A stretch of 64,000 bases of DNA from Modicisalibacter sp049808615 (GCF_049808615.1 NZ_JBNCAN010000017.1:41555-105554), one strand, 5' to 3'; counted from the stretch's first letter, positions 7,629-17,020 are shown. Notes: generated by a model from the letters alone, not told the origin. Translations and numbers: made by a program.

Positions 7629-9203
7629 ATGCCGGATACTCCTACTTCACGCCCACGCCCGGTGGCATTGGTCATTCTCGATGGCTACGGCCATAGCGAA
7701 AACCCCGAGCACAATGCGATTCTTGCCGCCGACACACCGGTAATGGATGACCTGAAAAGACGCTACCCCAATGGCCTGGTGCATACCGATGGCAAGTTCG
7801 TCGGTCTGCCCCAAGGGCAGATGGGCAACTCCGAGGTCGGCCACATGAATCTCGGGGCGGGACGCATCGTCTATCAAGATTTCACCCGCATCACCAAGGC
7901 TATCGAAGATAACGAACTGGGCGATATCCCCGCTCTGATCGGCCCGATCGATACCGCCGTCGAATCCGGCAGTGCCGTGCATCTGCTGGGCCTGCTCTCC
8001 CCCGGCGGCGTGCACAGTCACGAGGATCATATCCTGGCCATGGCCGAGCTGGCCGCCCAGCGCGGCGCCAAGAAGATTTACGTGCACGCCTTTCTCGATG
8101 GTCGCGACACACCGCCGCAAAGTGCTCAAGGCTCCCTCGAGCGCACCAACGACAAGCTAGCTGAGCTGGTCGGCCGGGACAATGGCTTCGTCGCCTCGAT
8201 CATCGGCCGTTACTTCGCCATGGATCGCGACAATCGCTGGGATCGGGTCGAAAAGGCCTACCGGGTGATCACCCAGGGCGAAGGCGAACATATCGCCGAC
8301 TCCGCCGAGGCTGGCCTTTCCGCCGCCTATGAACGCGGCGAAACCGACGAGTTCGTCACCGCCACCAGCATTCGCCCGACCGGCGACGTCGTTACCATGG
8401 CAGACGGCGATGCCGCCATTTTCATGAATTTCCGTGCCGATCGCGCCCGGGAACTGACCCGCGCCTTCGTCGAGGACGACTTCGACGGTTTCACTCGTCA
8501 GGCGAGACCCAAGCTCGCCGGTCGAGGACTGGTGATGCTGACAGAGTACGCCGCGGACATCCCCGCCGACTGCGCGTTTCCGCCTAGTGAACTGCACAAT
8601 ACCCTGGGCGAAGTGGTCTCCAATCGCGGCCTGACCCAGCTACGTATCGCGGAAACCGAGAAGTACGCCCACGTCACCTTCTTCTTCTCCGGGGGGCGTG
8701 AAGAAGAGTACCCCGGAGAAACTCGGGAGTTGATTCCTTCGCCTCAGGACGTCAAGACCTATGACGAGAAGCCAGAGATGAGTGCGGAGGAAGTGACCGA
8801 CCGGCTCGTGGCGGCCATCGACGCAGGCAGCTTTGATTTAATCGTGTGCAACTACGCCAACGGCGACATGGTCGGCCACACCGGCAAGCTCGACGCCGCG
8901 GTCAAGGCGGTGGAGACGCTCGATAAATGCGTCGGCCGGGTCGTCGAGGCGATCGAACGCGCGGGCGGCGAATGCCTGATCACGGCGGATCACGGCAACG
9001 CCGAACAGATGGTCAACCCCGAGACCGGTGCGCCCCAGACCGCCCACACGACCTTCGAGGTGCCACTGATCTACGTGACGCAGCGCCAGGCCACTCTCAA
9101 GGAAGGCGGGCGCCTGTGCGATATTGCACCGACTTTGTTGACCATGATGGATGAAGCGATCCCCGATGAGATGACCGGCAACGCGCTGGTCGACTATTCC
9201 TGA
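7629..9203 (+). CDS. gpmI: 2,3-bisphosphoglycerate-independent phosphoglycerate mutase
   Basis: GpmI interconverts 3- and 2-phosphoglycerate in glycolysis using a phosphoserine intermediate and Mn ions. The 524-residue protein opens with the metal-binding VALVILDGYGHSE, has the catalytic Ser68 in GQMGNSEVGHMNLGAGR, and later shows NFRADRARE, DGRDTPP and the metal-site ITADHGNAEQM. The length fits the family (about 510-515) plus a short N-terminal extension. It heads the gpmI-envC-ctp cluster, with envC starting within 10 bases of its stop. Confidence 0.97.
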   Translation: MPDTPTSRPRPVALVILDGYGHSENPEHNAILAADTPVMDDLKRRYPNGLVHTDGKFVGLPQGQMGNSEVGHMNLGAGRIVYQDFTRITKAIEDNELGDIPALIGPIDTAVESGSAVHLLGLLSPGGVHSHEDHILAMAELAAQRGAKKIYVHAFLDGRDTPPQSAQGSLERTNDKLAELVGRDNGFVASIIGRYFAMDRDNRWDRVEKAYRVITQGEGEHIADSAEAGLSAAYERGETDEFVTATSIRPTGDVVTMADGDAAIFMNFRADRARELTRAFVEDDFDGFTRQARPKLAGRGLVMLTEYAADIPADCAFPPSELHNTLGEVVSNRGLTQLRIAETEKYAHVTFFFSGGREEEYPGETRELIPSPQDVKTYDEKPEMSAEEVTDRLVAAIDAGSFDLIVCNYANGDMVGHTGKLDAAVKAVETLDKCVGRVVEAIERAGGECLITADHGNAEQMVNPETGAPQTAHTTFEVPLIYVTQRQATLKEGGRLCDIAPTLLTMMDEAIPDEMTGNALVDYS

Positions 9204-9211
9204 TCTCGGTG

Positions 9212-10363
9212 ATGTCTGGCAGGCTTTACCGCACCTTCGCACTCGTCTGCATGCTGCTGCTTGCCCAAGGCCATCCGCTGGCCCTGGGCCAAACCAGTGA
9301 GCGCAAGGCCGAGGCACGAGTCGATGCGATCAGTCGTGACATCCAGGCACTGGCCAAGCGCCTGGATAGCACCCGCGAGGCGCGCAGTGATGCCAGCCGC
9401 CAGCTCGAAGAGGTCGAAACGGCGCTCGCTGATACCCACCACCGCCTCGATCAACTCCAGGCGGAACGGCGTGATCTCGATGAGGAAATAGACACGCTCG
9501 AGCAGCGCCGCAAGGCGTTGCATCGCGAGCGCGACGAACAGCGTCGGGCCCTGGCGACTCAGATACAGGCGCTTTACCGGCTGGGACGCTCGCCGCAACT
9601 CAAATTACTCCTCAACCAGGACGAACCGGCGCGCCTCGATCGACTACAGACCTATCTCAATCGCCTTTCCCAGGCGCGTAGCGAACGCATCGATGCCCTG
9701 GCACGTCTGGACACGCAATTAGCCGAGAACCGAACCTCCCTGGCCCAGCGCCGCGAACGCCTCAACGATCTGATGGGGGAGCTCGAGACTCAAAGCGCGG
9801 CATTGATCAAACGTACCCGGGAGCGAGAAGCACTACTCGCCAAGCTCGACGCCCGCTACAGTGACGAGAAATCCCGCCTGGCGCAGCTCGACGAGGATCG
9901 TACCCAGGCTGAACGGGTGCTCGAGCAGGTGCGCGAGGAACTCAAACGGCTCGATGAGCCGCCGCCCTCCACCGCCATTGCCGATACCAAGGGCACGTTG
10001 CCTTGGCCGGTGCAGGGAAAGGTGCTGTCTGCCTTTGGCGATGGTGAAGGCGTCAACCGCAATGGGCTGGTGATCGCTGCCGCCGAAGGCACGCCCATCG
10101 AGGCCATTCACCCTGGGCGGGTGGTGTTCGCCGACTGGATGCGCGGCTTCGGCAACCTGCTGATTCTCGATCATGGTGATGACATCATGTCGCTTTACGC
10201 CCATGTTCAGAGTTTTGAGGTCGGTGTGGGGGCTCGCGTTGAACAAAACGACGTCATCGCTGCCGTAGGCAATACCGGTGGTCGCCCGCGTCCAGCGCTC
10301 TATTTCGAAGTACGTCGTGCGGGCAAGCCAATCAATCCGCGTCAGTGGGTGGGTCAGCGATGA
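9212..10363 (+). CDS. envC: Murein hydrolase activator EnvC
   Basis: EnvC is a periplasmic divisome protein that activates the amidases AmiA/AmiB to split septal peptidoglycan. The protein (383 residues from ATG 9212; an in-frame GTG lies at 9209) has a signal peptide (RTFALVCMLLLAQGHPLALG). A long coiled coil follows (about residues 30-250, rich in Leu, Arg, Glu and Gln), then a C-terminal LytM/M23 domain (about 260-380). The domain has lost the HxxxD and HxH metal ligands: the equivalent places read NRNGLVI and LYAHVQ. That is the degenerate state expected of EnvC rather than of an active endopeptidase. Confidence 0.94.
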   Translation: MSGRLYRTFALVCMLLLAQGHPLALGQTSERKAEARVDAISRDIQALAKRLDSTREARSDASRQLEEVETALADTHHRLDQLQAERRDLDEEIDTLEQRRKALHRERDEQRRALATQIQALYRLGRSPQLKLLLNQDEPARLDRLQTYLNRLSQARSERIDALARLDTQLAENRTSLAQRRERLNDLMGELETQSAALIKRTREREALLAKLDARYSDEKSRLAQLDEDRTQAERVLEQVREELKRLDEPPPSTAIADTKGTLPWPVQGKVLSAFGDGEGVNRNGLVIAAAEGTPIEAIHPGRVVFADWMRGFGNLLILDHGDDIMSLYAHVQSFEVGVGARVEQNDVIAAVGNTGGRPRPALYFEVRRAGKPINPRQWVGQR

Positions 10364-10470
10364 TGGCTGACAGGCGACCGCAAGACGCGATGACCAAGTT
10401 ATGACGGTAGCGCCGCCCTTGGGGTGACGCTATGCTGATCCCCTTTGTTTGCTGCGATGTGAGAGAAAGA

Positions 10471-11757
10471 ATGCGCCATCCTCGCCTGACCTGGCTACTT
10501 TTTGCCCTGCTGATCGGACTTTCACCGGTTGCTTTCAGCGCCCCGGAGCAGCGGGCCGACGACGACTTGCCAGTGGCGGATATCCAAACCTTCGCCGAGG
10601 TATTCGAACGCATCAAGCGGGCCTATGTCGACGAGGTGGACGACTCGACCCTGCTGCGCAATGCCATGCGCGGCATGCTCGGCGAGCTCGATCCCCACTC
10701 CACCTATCTTTCCAGCAAGGATTTCGAGGCGCTGCGCGAATCCACCGAAGGCGAGTTTGGCGGCATCGGTATTGAAGTGGGCTTGCAGGATGGTCAGCTC
10801 ACGATCATCGCCCCCATCGACGACACTCCGGCAGCAGAAGCAGGCCTTCAGCCCCGGGACGCCATACTGCGTATCGATGGCAAGATCACCGATCGTCTCT
10901 CTCTCGAAGAAGCGGTGACGCTGATGCGCGGCGAGCCGGGCTCCGAGATCGAGATCACCATCCTGCGTGATGGGGAGAACACGCCGCGCACGGTCACCCT
11001 GACCCGCGAGATCATCCGCAACGAAAGCGTGAAAAGCGAAATCCTCGAGCCCGGTTACGGCTATTTGCGCATCAGCCAGTTCCAGAACAGCACCGGCAAG
11101 CAGGTACGCGACGCCCTGGCGAAGCTATCAAAGAAAGCGCCTTTGGATGGTTTGATCCTCGATTTGCGCAATAACCCGGGCGGTGTGCTGGATAGCGCCA
11201 TCGAAGTGGCGGACGCCTTCCTCGATAGCGGTCTGGTCGTGTACACCGAAGGCCGACTCCCGGACAGTGACATGCGCTTCAGCGCCACACCCAGCACCGC
11301 CGCCCCGGACGTACCGATGGTGGTGCTCATCAACGGCGGCAGCGCCTCCGCGGCGGAAATCGTTGCCGGCGCCCTGCAGGATCAACGCCGCGCCGTGATC
11401 ATGGGCACCACCAGCTTCGGCAAGGGCTCGGTGCAACAGGTCATGCCCCTGGGCAACGGCGACGGCGTAAAATTGACCACCGCACTCTATTTCACTCCGG
11501 AGGGCCGCTCGATTCAGGCCAAGGGCATCGCCCCGGACGTGGAAGTGGTTCGTGGCCGCCTGGAAGTGGCCGAAGGCAACGACTTCGGCATTCGAGAATC
11601 GGATCTCAGCGGGCGTCTGGCCAATCCCAACGGAGGCCAGGAACCCTCTTCATCCGCCGGCAAAGAGCCGGTCAAGGATTATCAGCTGGGCGAGGCCCTC
11701 AATCTGCTCAAGGCGCTCAACGTGCTCGATCGGCGACCGAGTAATCAGGGCGGCTAG
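10471..11757 (+). CDS. ctpA: Carboxy-terminal processing protease, S41 family
   Basis: This periplasmic serine protease degrades or trims cell-envelope proteins from their C termini. From ATG 10471 it is 428 residues with a clear signal peptide (MRHPRLTWLLFALLIGLSPV), a PDZ domain (about 90-175, FGGIGIEVGLQDGQ) and an S41 catalytic domain. The nucleophile is in NGGSASAAEIV (Ser291/Ser293) and the general base is Lys318 in GTTSFGKGSVQQ. The open frame could begin 13 codons earlier, but those residues precede the signal peptide and a GAGAAAG ribosome site precedes 10471. Colocation with envC and gpmI is conserved in Pseudomonas relatives. The symbol follows the CtpA-like length, since Prc of E. 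coli is longer. Confidence 0.92.
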   Translation: MRHPRLTWLLFALLIGLSPVAFSAPEQRADDDLPVADIQTFAEVFERIKRAYVDEVDDSTLLRNAMRGMLGELDPHSTYLSSKDFEALRESTEGEFGGIGIEVGLQDGQLTIIAPIDDTPAAEAGLQPRDAILRIDGKITDRLSLEEAVTLMRGEPGSEIEITILRDGENTPRTVTLTREIIRNESVKSEILEPGYGYLRISQFQNSTGKQVRDALAKLSKKAPLDGLILDLRNNPGGVLDSAIEVADAFLDSGLVVYTEGRLPDSDMRFSATPSTAAPDVPMVVLINGGSASAAEIVAGALQDQRRAVIMGTTSFGKGSVQQVMPLGNGDGVKLTTALYFTPEGRSIQAKGIAPDVEVVRGRLEVAEGNDFGIRESDLSGRLANPNGGQEPSSSAGKEPVKDYQLGEALNLLKALNVLDRRPSNQGG

Positions 11758-11940
11758 GCTAAGCAAGGGACTCGCCTCGACCGCTCGAAGCCACACACCT
11801 ACGAGTACTTGCGATGGAGGGGCAGCCCTCTATCGCATCTTGCACATTTTTACTCTCTTTGTAAGACATTAACGATAAACCTGTCAGCCAATCACCACAT
11901 GAGCCCACGCCCTATTTCTTCTCTGCTTCTAGTCGTATAA

Positions 11941-11972
11941 CGTACAAAAAATCACTATCACGTACAAAAAAT
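11941..11972. repeat. Short direct repeat upstream of the WD40-like relic
   Basis: The 12-mer CGTACAAAAAAT occurs at 11941-11952 and again at 11961-11972, about two helical turns apart, in AT-rich DNA about 70 bp before the relic's start codon. It could be a protein-binding pair or leftover transfer-associated sequence. No function can be assigned. Confidence 0.4.
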
Positions 11973-12038
11973 TACGTTAAATAATGAACGCGAAGTTCGA
12001 TGCGTATCGAGCCTTGCTACAGAAGAAGAAATACACTC

Positions 12039-12718
12039 ATGAATGATGTCTCCCTTCCCTTCCAGCCCTTTGAGAAACACCCTCCAGTAGTGAAAGATCA
12101 ACTGTTCAGTAATTATGGAGGCGTGTTTCTATGGAGTTTGGAGACTCTTAAGCCAATAGCTCAATTTAATGGAAATAGCTCAAAGGTGGATGCGGCTATC
12201 AGTCCTGATGGCCAATGGGTCGTAAGCGGTGATGAGAACACCATCGGACTTTACTGGAATACCAATCAACCTGAAAAAAGCATCGAATGGCAGGATATAG
12301 TACGGGGATTTTTCTCGAGGATTCTCCATACGATCTTGATGAACCCAGAAAACTTGATAAAAGCGGCTTGATACCTGTGCCCATGGCGGATAAGCCGGAT
12401 CGCTGGGGAGATCGCCACTTAACCACCGACACCACCGCCGCACTCGCCTTCATCAACGACAGCCAGGAATTCCTGCGCTTCGGTTACCGCTCCCACTGGG
12501 TTGCGCTGTTCGAAGCAGGCAATCCCTGGCCGCAGAAATACTTCGACCTCGGCGACGATCCGCATCCCTCGACGTCGTCCTACCTGCGCAGCCTGAGCAT
12601 CGCCACCTCACCTCAGGCCAAGGTACTGGTGACCGGCCATCGTGACGATGGCGGCATCACTGTCTATCGTTATGATCCGGAGGCACGGACCCTGACCAAG
12701 GAGTGGGTCGGCGAGTAG
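12039..12718 (+). pseudogene. WD40-repeat-like protein, disrupted by a frameshift
   Basis: ATG 12039 opens a frame encoding MNDVSLPFQPF and then a WD40-blade-like stretch (FLWSLETLKPIAQF, AAISPDGQWVVSGDENTI). That frame runs off the similarity near 12295-12300 and stops at 12369-12371. A second frame then continues the same kind of protein (STGIFLEDSPYDLDEPRKLD, later TVYRYDPEARTLTKEW) to a stop at 12716-12718. Joining the frames gives about 226 residues, so one indel near EWQD/YSTG would restore a single product. The first part is more AT-rich than its surroundings and the second is GC-rich. It could be a decayed acquired gene or a sequencing error. The function is unknown. Confidence 0.6.
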
Positions 12719-12719
12719 A

Positions 12720-13949
12720 TCAACGACAGCTCGCCGGCAGTCGCCCGCGCTCGCCGATGGCCTGGCGCATCAGCAGGCGCTTGAGGGGCAGCATCCGGTC
12801 GACGCCGGACAACCCGACATTGCGTGCCAGACGCAAGGCCGGGTGCTCGGCGCCGAACAGCATCCTAAAGCCGTCCATCAGCGCCAGCATGGCCGTATTG
12901 TCACCACGCCGCCGCCGGGCATAGCGAGAGAGAATGCGTAGATCGCCCAGCTCGGCGCCACGCCGGTGCGCTTCGATCAACTCTTCAGCAAGCACCGCGG
13001 CATCCATGAAGCCCAGATTGACGCCCTGACCCGCCAAGGGATGGATACTATGGGCTGCGTCTCCTACCAGCGCCAATCCTCCTTCCACATAATGATGGGC
13101 ATGGCGCTGGGTCAGAGGAACGCCGATCGCGTCGTCGATGACCATGACCTTGCCCAGGCGATGTTCAAACGCCCTGGCCAGCGCACTGCCCAGATCTTCA
13201 CGAGACAAAGCGCCTAACCGTTCGGCCTCTTGCGGGGTCGTCGACCAGACGATGGAGCAGTAGTGGGCATCACCATCGAGCGTCAGCGGCAGGAACGCCA
13301 GAGGCCCGGTCGGGAGGAAGACCTGACGCGCCACGCCGCCGTGGGAGTGCTCGGTGCGTACCGTGGTGACCAGCGCCGTCTGTCCGGTGTCGTGAGCACG
13401 CACGTCGATGCCCGCCAGTTCACGTAGCTGGGAGCGTGCGCCATCCGCGGCAACGACCAGGGGCGCCATGAAGCGGCGTCCATCGGCAAGTATTAGCCGG
13501 CGCCCCATCGCGGTCGTCTGCAGCGCGTCGACTCTTGCATCGAATATCTGGGTGACGGCGGGCAGTTCGGCCAGGCGAGCCTCGAGTGCTTCCAGCATCA
13601 CCTCGTTCTCGACGATATGACCCAGTACCGGCGTTCCCGCCTGCTCTGCGTCAAACGAGATGGCGCCGCTACCTTCGGCTTCCCAGACCTGCATGCCCGT
13701 GTAAGGTGTTATGCGATGTAGCTGTGGCCAGACCTTGAGTCGTTCCAATAGACGTTGGCTGACCGGCGTCACGGCGCTGACGCGTCGTGCGGGAAGACCT
13801 TGGCCGATTCTGCTTGTCTCGAGCGCCTTTGATCGTGCATCGAGTACGCTGACGGCTATACCCGCCTCACCAAGTAACGTGGCTAATACAGCTCCAACCA
13901 GCCCACCCCCGACGATCAGGACCTCTGCTCGTTCTTGCTCTCCCTGCAT
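12720..13949 (-). CDS. ubiI: UbiI-type FAD-dependent 2-polyprenylphenol hydroxylase
   Basis: UbiI (formerly VisC) is an aerobic flavin monooxygenase that hydroxylates the ring at C5 in ubiquinone synthesis. The 409-residue protein has the N-terminal FAD motif VLIVGGGLVGAVLA (about 10-23), the internal DGARSQLRELAGI loop, and the second FAD motif GDAAHSIHPLAGQGVNLGF. Closeness to E. coli UbiI shows in SAVTPVSQRLLERLKVW, HIVENEVM and QVFLPTGPLAFLPL. In many relatives ubiH lies immediately upstream; here an opposite-strand purine permease gene separates the two. Confidence 0.93.
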   Translation of the reverse strand: MQGEQERAEVLIVGGGLVGAVLATLLGEAGIAVSVLDARSKALETSRIGQGLPARRVSAVTPVSQRLLERLKVWPQLHRITPYTGMQVWEAEGSGAISFDAEQAGTPVLGHIVENEVMLEALEARLAELPAVTQIFDARVDALQTTAMGRRLILADGRRFMAPLVVAADGARSQLRELAGIDVRAHDTGQTALVTTVRTEHSHGGVARQVFLPTGPLAFLPLTLDGDAHYCSIVWSTTPQEAERLGALSREDLGSALARAFEHRLGKVMVIDDAIGVPLTQRHAHHYVEGGLALVGDAAHSIHPLAGQGVNLGFMDAAVLAEELIEAHRRGAELGDLRILSRYARRRRGDNTAMLALMDGFRMLFGAEHPALRLARNVGLSGVDRMLPLKRLLMRQAIGERGRLPASCR

Positions 13950-14126
13950 CTTGTGTCACTCCTCTTGAACCTTTTAGGCCTTACGAAAAAGGCCATTCCC
14001 GCCTGATGGACAACATACCATGCTCCCGCGCACGGGTAACCGTGATACCGCCTGGCACCTGCACCGTCATGTTGATGACATTACCTTACGAATATTTTAT
14101 GGAAATAATTTCCACTGAATGCTTTA

Positions 14127-14136
14127 TTGTATACAC
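14127..14136. promoter_or_regulatory. Candidate operator upstream of the purine permease
   Basis: TTGTATACAC, one mismatch from the palindrome TTGTATACAA, lies 66 bp before the permease start. About 10 bases further on is the inverted repeat TTGAA-ATTGTA-TTCAA. TTGTATACAA-like sites are typical of GntR-family repressors. No regulator gene is adjacent, so this is a pattern match only. Confidence 0.35.
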
Positions 14137-14201
14137 GACAGTGTTGAAATTGTATTCAATGAGTGTATCAAGCATATAAAAACAATTGCGAGGCAATTGA
14201 C

Positions 14202-15728
14202 ATGAGCACAACGACCCATGACAAGTCCCATGAGCCTTCGACCAAACGTCCCGAAGACGAAAATCTAGGCCTGGGTGCCAACATTGCCTACGGGCTACAG
14301 CACGTATTGACCATGTACGGCGGCATCGTTGCCGTTCCTTTGATTATTGGCCAAGCGGCAGGCCTATCCCCGGCGGATACCGGTGTGCTGATCGCGGCCG
14401 CCTTATTCATGGGCGGTGTGGCCACTCTCCTGCAAACCCTGGGACTGCCCTTTTTTGGCTGTCAGCTGCCGCTGGTACAGGGCGTCTCCTTCGCCAGCGT
14501 CTCGACCATGATCGCCATCGTCGTTTCCGGTAATGGCCTGCCGGCAGTATTTGGTGCGGTCATGGTTTCGGCCGCCATCGGTTTTCTCATTGCTCCGGTG
14601 TTTTCCAAGGTGCTCAAGTTCCTGCCTGCGGTGGTGACCGGAACCATCATCACCACCATCGGCCTAACCTTGATGCCGGTTGCCGCACGCTGGGCCATGG
14701 GCGGCAACAGCCAGGCCGAGGATTTTGGTAGCATGGCCAATATCGGCCTGGCCGCCTTTACCTTGTTGCTGGTACTGGTGCTCAGCAAGGTCGGTGTCGC
14801 CGCTATTTCTCGGCTATCGATCCTTCTGGCCTTGGTGCTCGGCACTCTATTCGCAACGTTCGTCGGCATGGCGGACTTCTCCAGCATTGACGAGGGGCCG
14901 ATCTTTGCCTTGCCCATGCCGTTTTATTTTGGGCCACCGACATTCGAAATCCCGGCCATCATCTCCATGCTGATCGTGGTTGTGGTCATTCTCACGGAGA
15001 CCACCGCAGATATCATCGCGGTGGGGGAAATCGTCGATACCAAGTTAGGTTCCAAGCGTATCGCCGATGGGCTACGGGCCGACATGGGCTCAAGTGCCAT
15101 AGCGCCTATTTTCGGCTCCTTCACTCAAAGCGCCTTTGCTCAGAATGTCGGGCTGGTAGCCGTGACCGGTGTCAAGAGTCGCTTCGTGGTCGCCGCCGGC
15201 GGCATCATCCTGGTAACGCTCGGATTGTTGCCAATCATGGGTCGTGTCATCGCCGCGGTACCCACGGCGGTGTTGGGCGGCGCCGGGCTCGTGCTTTTCG
15301 GTACCGTAGCCGCCAGCGGCATTCGCATCCTGGCCCGGGTCGAGTATCGCAACAACATGAACCTGGTCGTCGTGGCGACGGCCCTCGGCTTCGGTATGAT
15401 CCCGATCGCGGCACCCAACTTCTACGAGCATTTTCCAACCTGGTTCGAGACCATCTTTCACTCCGGCATCAGTTCAGCAGCCATCATGGCGATCCTGCTC
15501 AATCTGCTGTTCAACCATATGTCCTTCGGCAATACGGATCAGTCGTCGGTATTCGTCGCCGGCACCGACCGGATCCTGTATCGCAGTGAAGTCGCGGCCT
15601 TGAGCGAAGGAGATCATTTCGTGGACGGCCGGCTGTTCAATGCCGAGGGCACGGAAGTACCGATCATCGAAGAGGACGGCACCGTCACCACGGATAATCC
15701 GGTGCCCGAAAAGCCGCCGACGGCGTGA
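14202..15728 (+). CDS. NCS2 family nucleobase:cation symporter (xanthine/uric acid type)
   Basis: This inner-membrane transporter imports a purine base with a cation. From ATG 14202 it is 508 residues, with about 12-14 hydrophobic segments after a charged 45-residue N terminus. The NAT/NCS2 signature appears as QNVGLVAVTG near residue 314; this form is closer to xanthine/uric acid permeases than to the uracil permease UraA. TM1 begins IAYGLQHVLTMYGGIVAVPL, with the conserved QH pair. The open frame extends 13 codons upstream from a GTG, but ATG 14202 has a GCGAGG ribosome site. It lies alone between two ubiquinone genes on the opposite strand, suggesting later insertion. Confidence 0.9.
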   Translation: MSTTTHDKSHEPSTKRPEDENLGLGANIAYGLQHVLTMYGGIVAVPLIIGQAAGLSPADTGVLIAAALFMGGVATLLQTLGLPFFGCQLPLVQGVSFASVSTMIAIVVSGNGLPAVFGAVMVSAAIGFLIAPVFSKVLKFLPAVVTGTIITTIGLTLMPVAARWAMGGNSQAEDFGSMANIGLAAFTLLLVLVLSKVGVAAISRLSILLALVLGTLFATFVGMADFSSIDEGPIFALPMPFYFGPPTFEIPAIISMLIVVVVILTETTADIIAVGEIVDTKLGSKRIADGLRADMGSSAIAPIFGSFTQSAFAQNVGLVAVTGVKSRFVVAAGGIILVTLGLLPIMGRVIAAVPTAVLGGAGLVLFGTVAASGIRILARVEYRNNMNLVVVATALGFGMIPIAAPNFYEHFPTWFETIFHSGISSAAIMAILLNLLFNHMSFGNTDQSSVFVAGTDRILYRSEVAALSEGDHFVDGRLFNAEGTEVPIIEEDGTVTTDNPVPEKPPTA

Positions 15729-15738
15729 TGTACCAACA

Positions 15739-15766
15739 AATCCTCGGGGCCTAGGGCCCGAGGATT
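15739..15766. terminator. Hairpin between the convergent permease and ubiH genes
   Basis: AATCCTCGGG at 15739-15748 pairs with CCCGAGGATT at 15757-15766 (10 bp). It lies just past the permease stop and just before the ubiH stop on the other strand. There is no long T run, so it may act weakly or in both directions. Confidence 0.6.
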
Positions 15767-15770
15767 CGAG

Positions 15771-16976
15771 TCAACGCTCTAGCCCCATGGCCCGCCGTGC
15801 CAGGGTTCTGCGTAACGGGCCTGCCAGGTTGAGTCCGACCAATCCCGCTGCTCGTGCATGAGACAATAGCGGGTGAGTAATACCAAACAGGCGTACCAGT
15901 CCGTCACTGAAACGGATCACGTTACGTCGATCATGCACGCGGCGCGCCTCGAAGGCATTCATGATGACCATGTCGCCGCAGCGATAGCCTTGCGCTAGTC
16001 CCTGCTCCAACGCGGCGACCAGATCCATCACACCACGTAATGCCAGATTGAAGCCTTGGCCTGCCACCGGATGCAGTGCATGGGCGGCATTGCCCAGCAC
16101 GGCAAGCCCCGGGCGCATCACCTCGTCGGCAGTAATCAGCGACAGCGGATAGGCATGACGCTTACCGACCCGCCGGAAACGCCCCGCACGCTCGCCGAAC
16201 ACATGCTGCAGGCGCGTCAGAAAATCCGCATCGCTGAGCGCCAGGGTAGCGCCTTCCGTGCCGCTCTCATGGGTCCATATCAGCTCCATACGATCACGAC
16301 CCAAGGGCAGTAGTGCTAACGGGCCATTCCGAGTGAATCGCTCGAAGGCGACGCCATGGTGAGGCTGGCTGACTTCAAGATTAGCAATGACGGCCGATTG
16401 TTCATAAGGGACTTCATGACTGGCGATGCCCAACTGCTCCTTGAGTCCCGAACGCCCTCCATCCGCCAGGAGGGTCAACGCTGCCGTGATTTCATGATCA
16501 TCCGAAAGCACAAGGCGGTGGCCGTCGGCTTGGGGCGTGATGTGTTCGACCTTGGCGGGGCAGTGCCAATCGAGTTCGAGTTCAGCAAGTCGCGCATGTA
16601 ACACCTGACCCATCCAGGCATTCGGCACTACGTAACCCAAGGCCTCGACACCCAGCTCCTCCGCGGTGAGCCGTGTGGCACCCAGCCTGCTCTGCTCACT
16701 GACATGGATCATCGAAATGGACCGGGCCTGGCGAGCCATTTCGTCCCAGACGCCCAAGGTCTGGAAATGCCATCGGGACCCCTGTGCGATGGCGCTTGCT
16801 CGCGCGTCGAAACTGGGTTGATAGCCATCAAGGTCGGCCCTGGGCAATGCCGCTGCCTCGATCACCGCGACCCGCAGTCCTCTCGCCTGGATCAGCGGTG
16901 CGAGGGCACATCCCAGGCTGGCCCCGACGAGTCCGCCACCGACAATCGCGATATCCACTTGATGCCTGTGTGTCAT
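15771..16976 (-). CDS. ubiH: 2-octaprenyl-6-methoxyphenol hydroxylase
   Basis: UbiH is a flavin monooxygenase of aerobic ubiquinone synthesis. The 401-residue protein has the FAD motif IAIVGGGLVGASLG at the N terminus, the internal LADGGRSGLKEQLGI loop and GNAAHALHPVAGQGFNLAL towards the C terminus. It matches E. coli UbiH specifically in PYEQSAVIANLE, AFERFTRNGPLALLPL, KRHAYPLSL and a C-terminal LARRAMGL. It is downstream of ygfB on the same strand. The usual intervening peptidase gene pepP is absent: the 215-bp gap holds no gene. Confidence 0.94.
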   Translation of the reverse strand: MTHRHQVDIAIVGGGLVGASLGCALAPLIQARGLRVAVIEAAALPRADLDGYQPSFDARASAIAQGSRWHFQTLGVWDEMARQARSISMIHVSEQSRLGATRLTAEELGVEALGYVVPNAWMGQVLHARLAELELDWHCPAKVEHITPQADGHRLVLSDDHEITAALTLLADGGRSGLKEQLGIASHEVPYEQSAVIANLEVSQPHHGVAFERFTRNGPLALLPLGRDRMELIWTHESGTEGATLALSDADFLTRLQHVFGERAGRFRRVGKRHAYPLSLITADEVMRPGLAVLGNAAHALHPVAGQGFNLALRGVMDLVAALEQGLAQGYRCGDMVIMNAFEARRVHDRRNVIRFSDGLVRLFGITHPLLSHARAAGLVGLNLAGPLRRTLARRAMGLER

Positions 16977-17005
16977 GACTTATCCCGTGTAATCTATATT
17001 GACGT

Positions 17006-17020
17006 TACGTAAATTACGTA
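17006..17020. promoter_or_regulatory. Candidate palindromic operator upstream of ubiH
   Basis: TACGTAA-A-TTACGTA is a perfect 7-bp inverted repeat around one central base, 30 bp upstream of the ubiH start in an AT-rich patch (17000-17060). Its position suits a regulator acting on ubiH. No cognate regulator is known to me. Confidence 0.35.
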
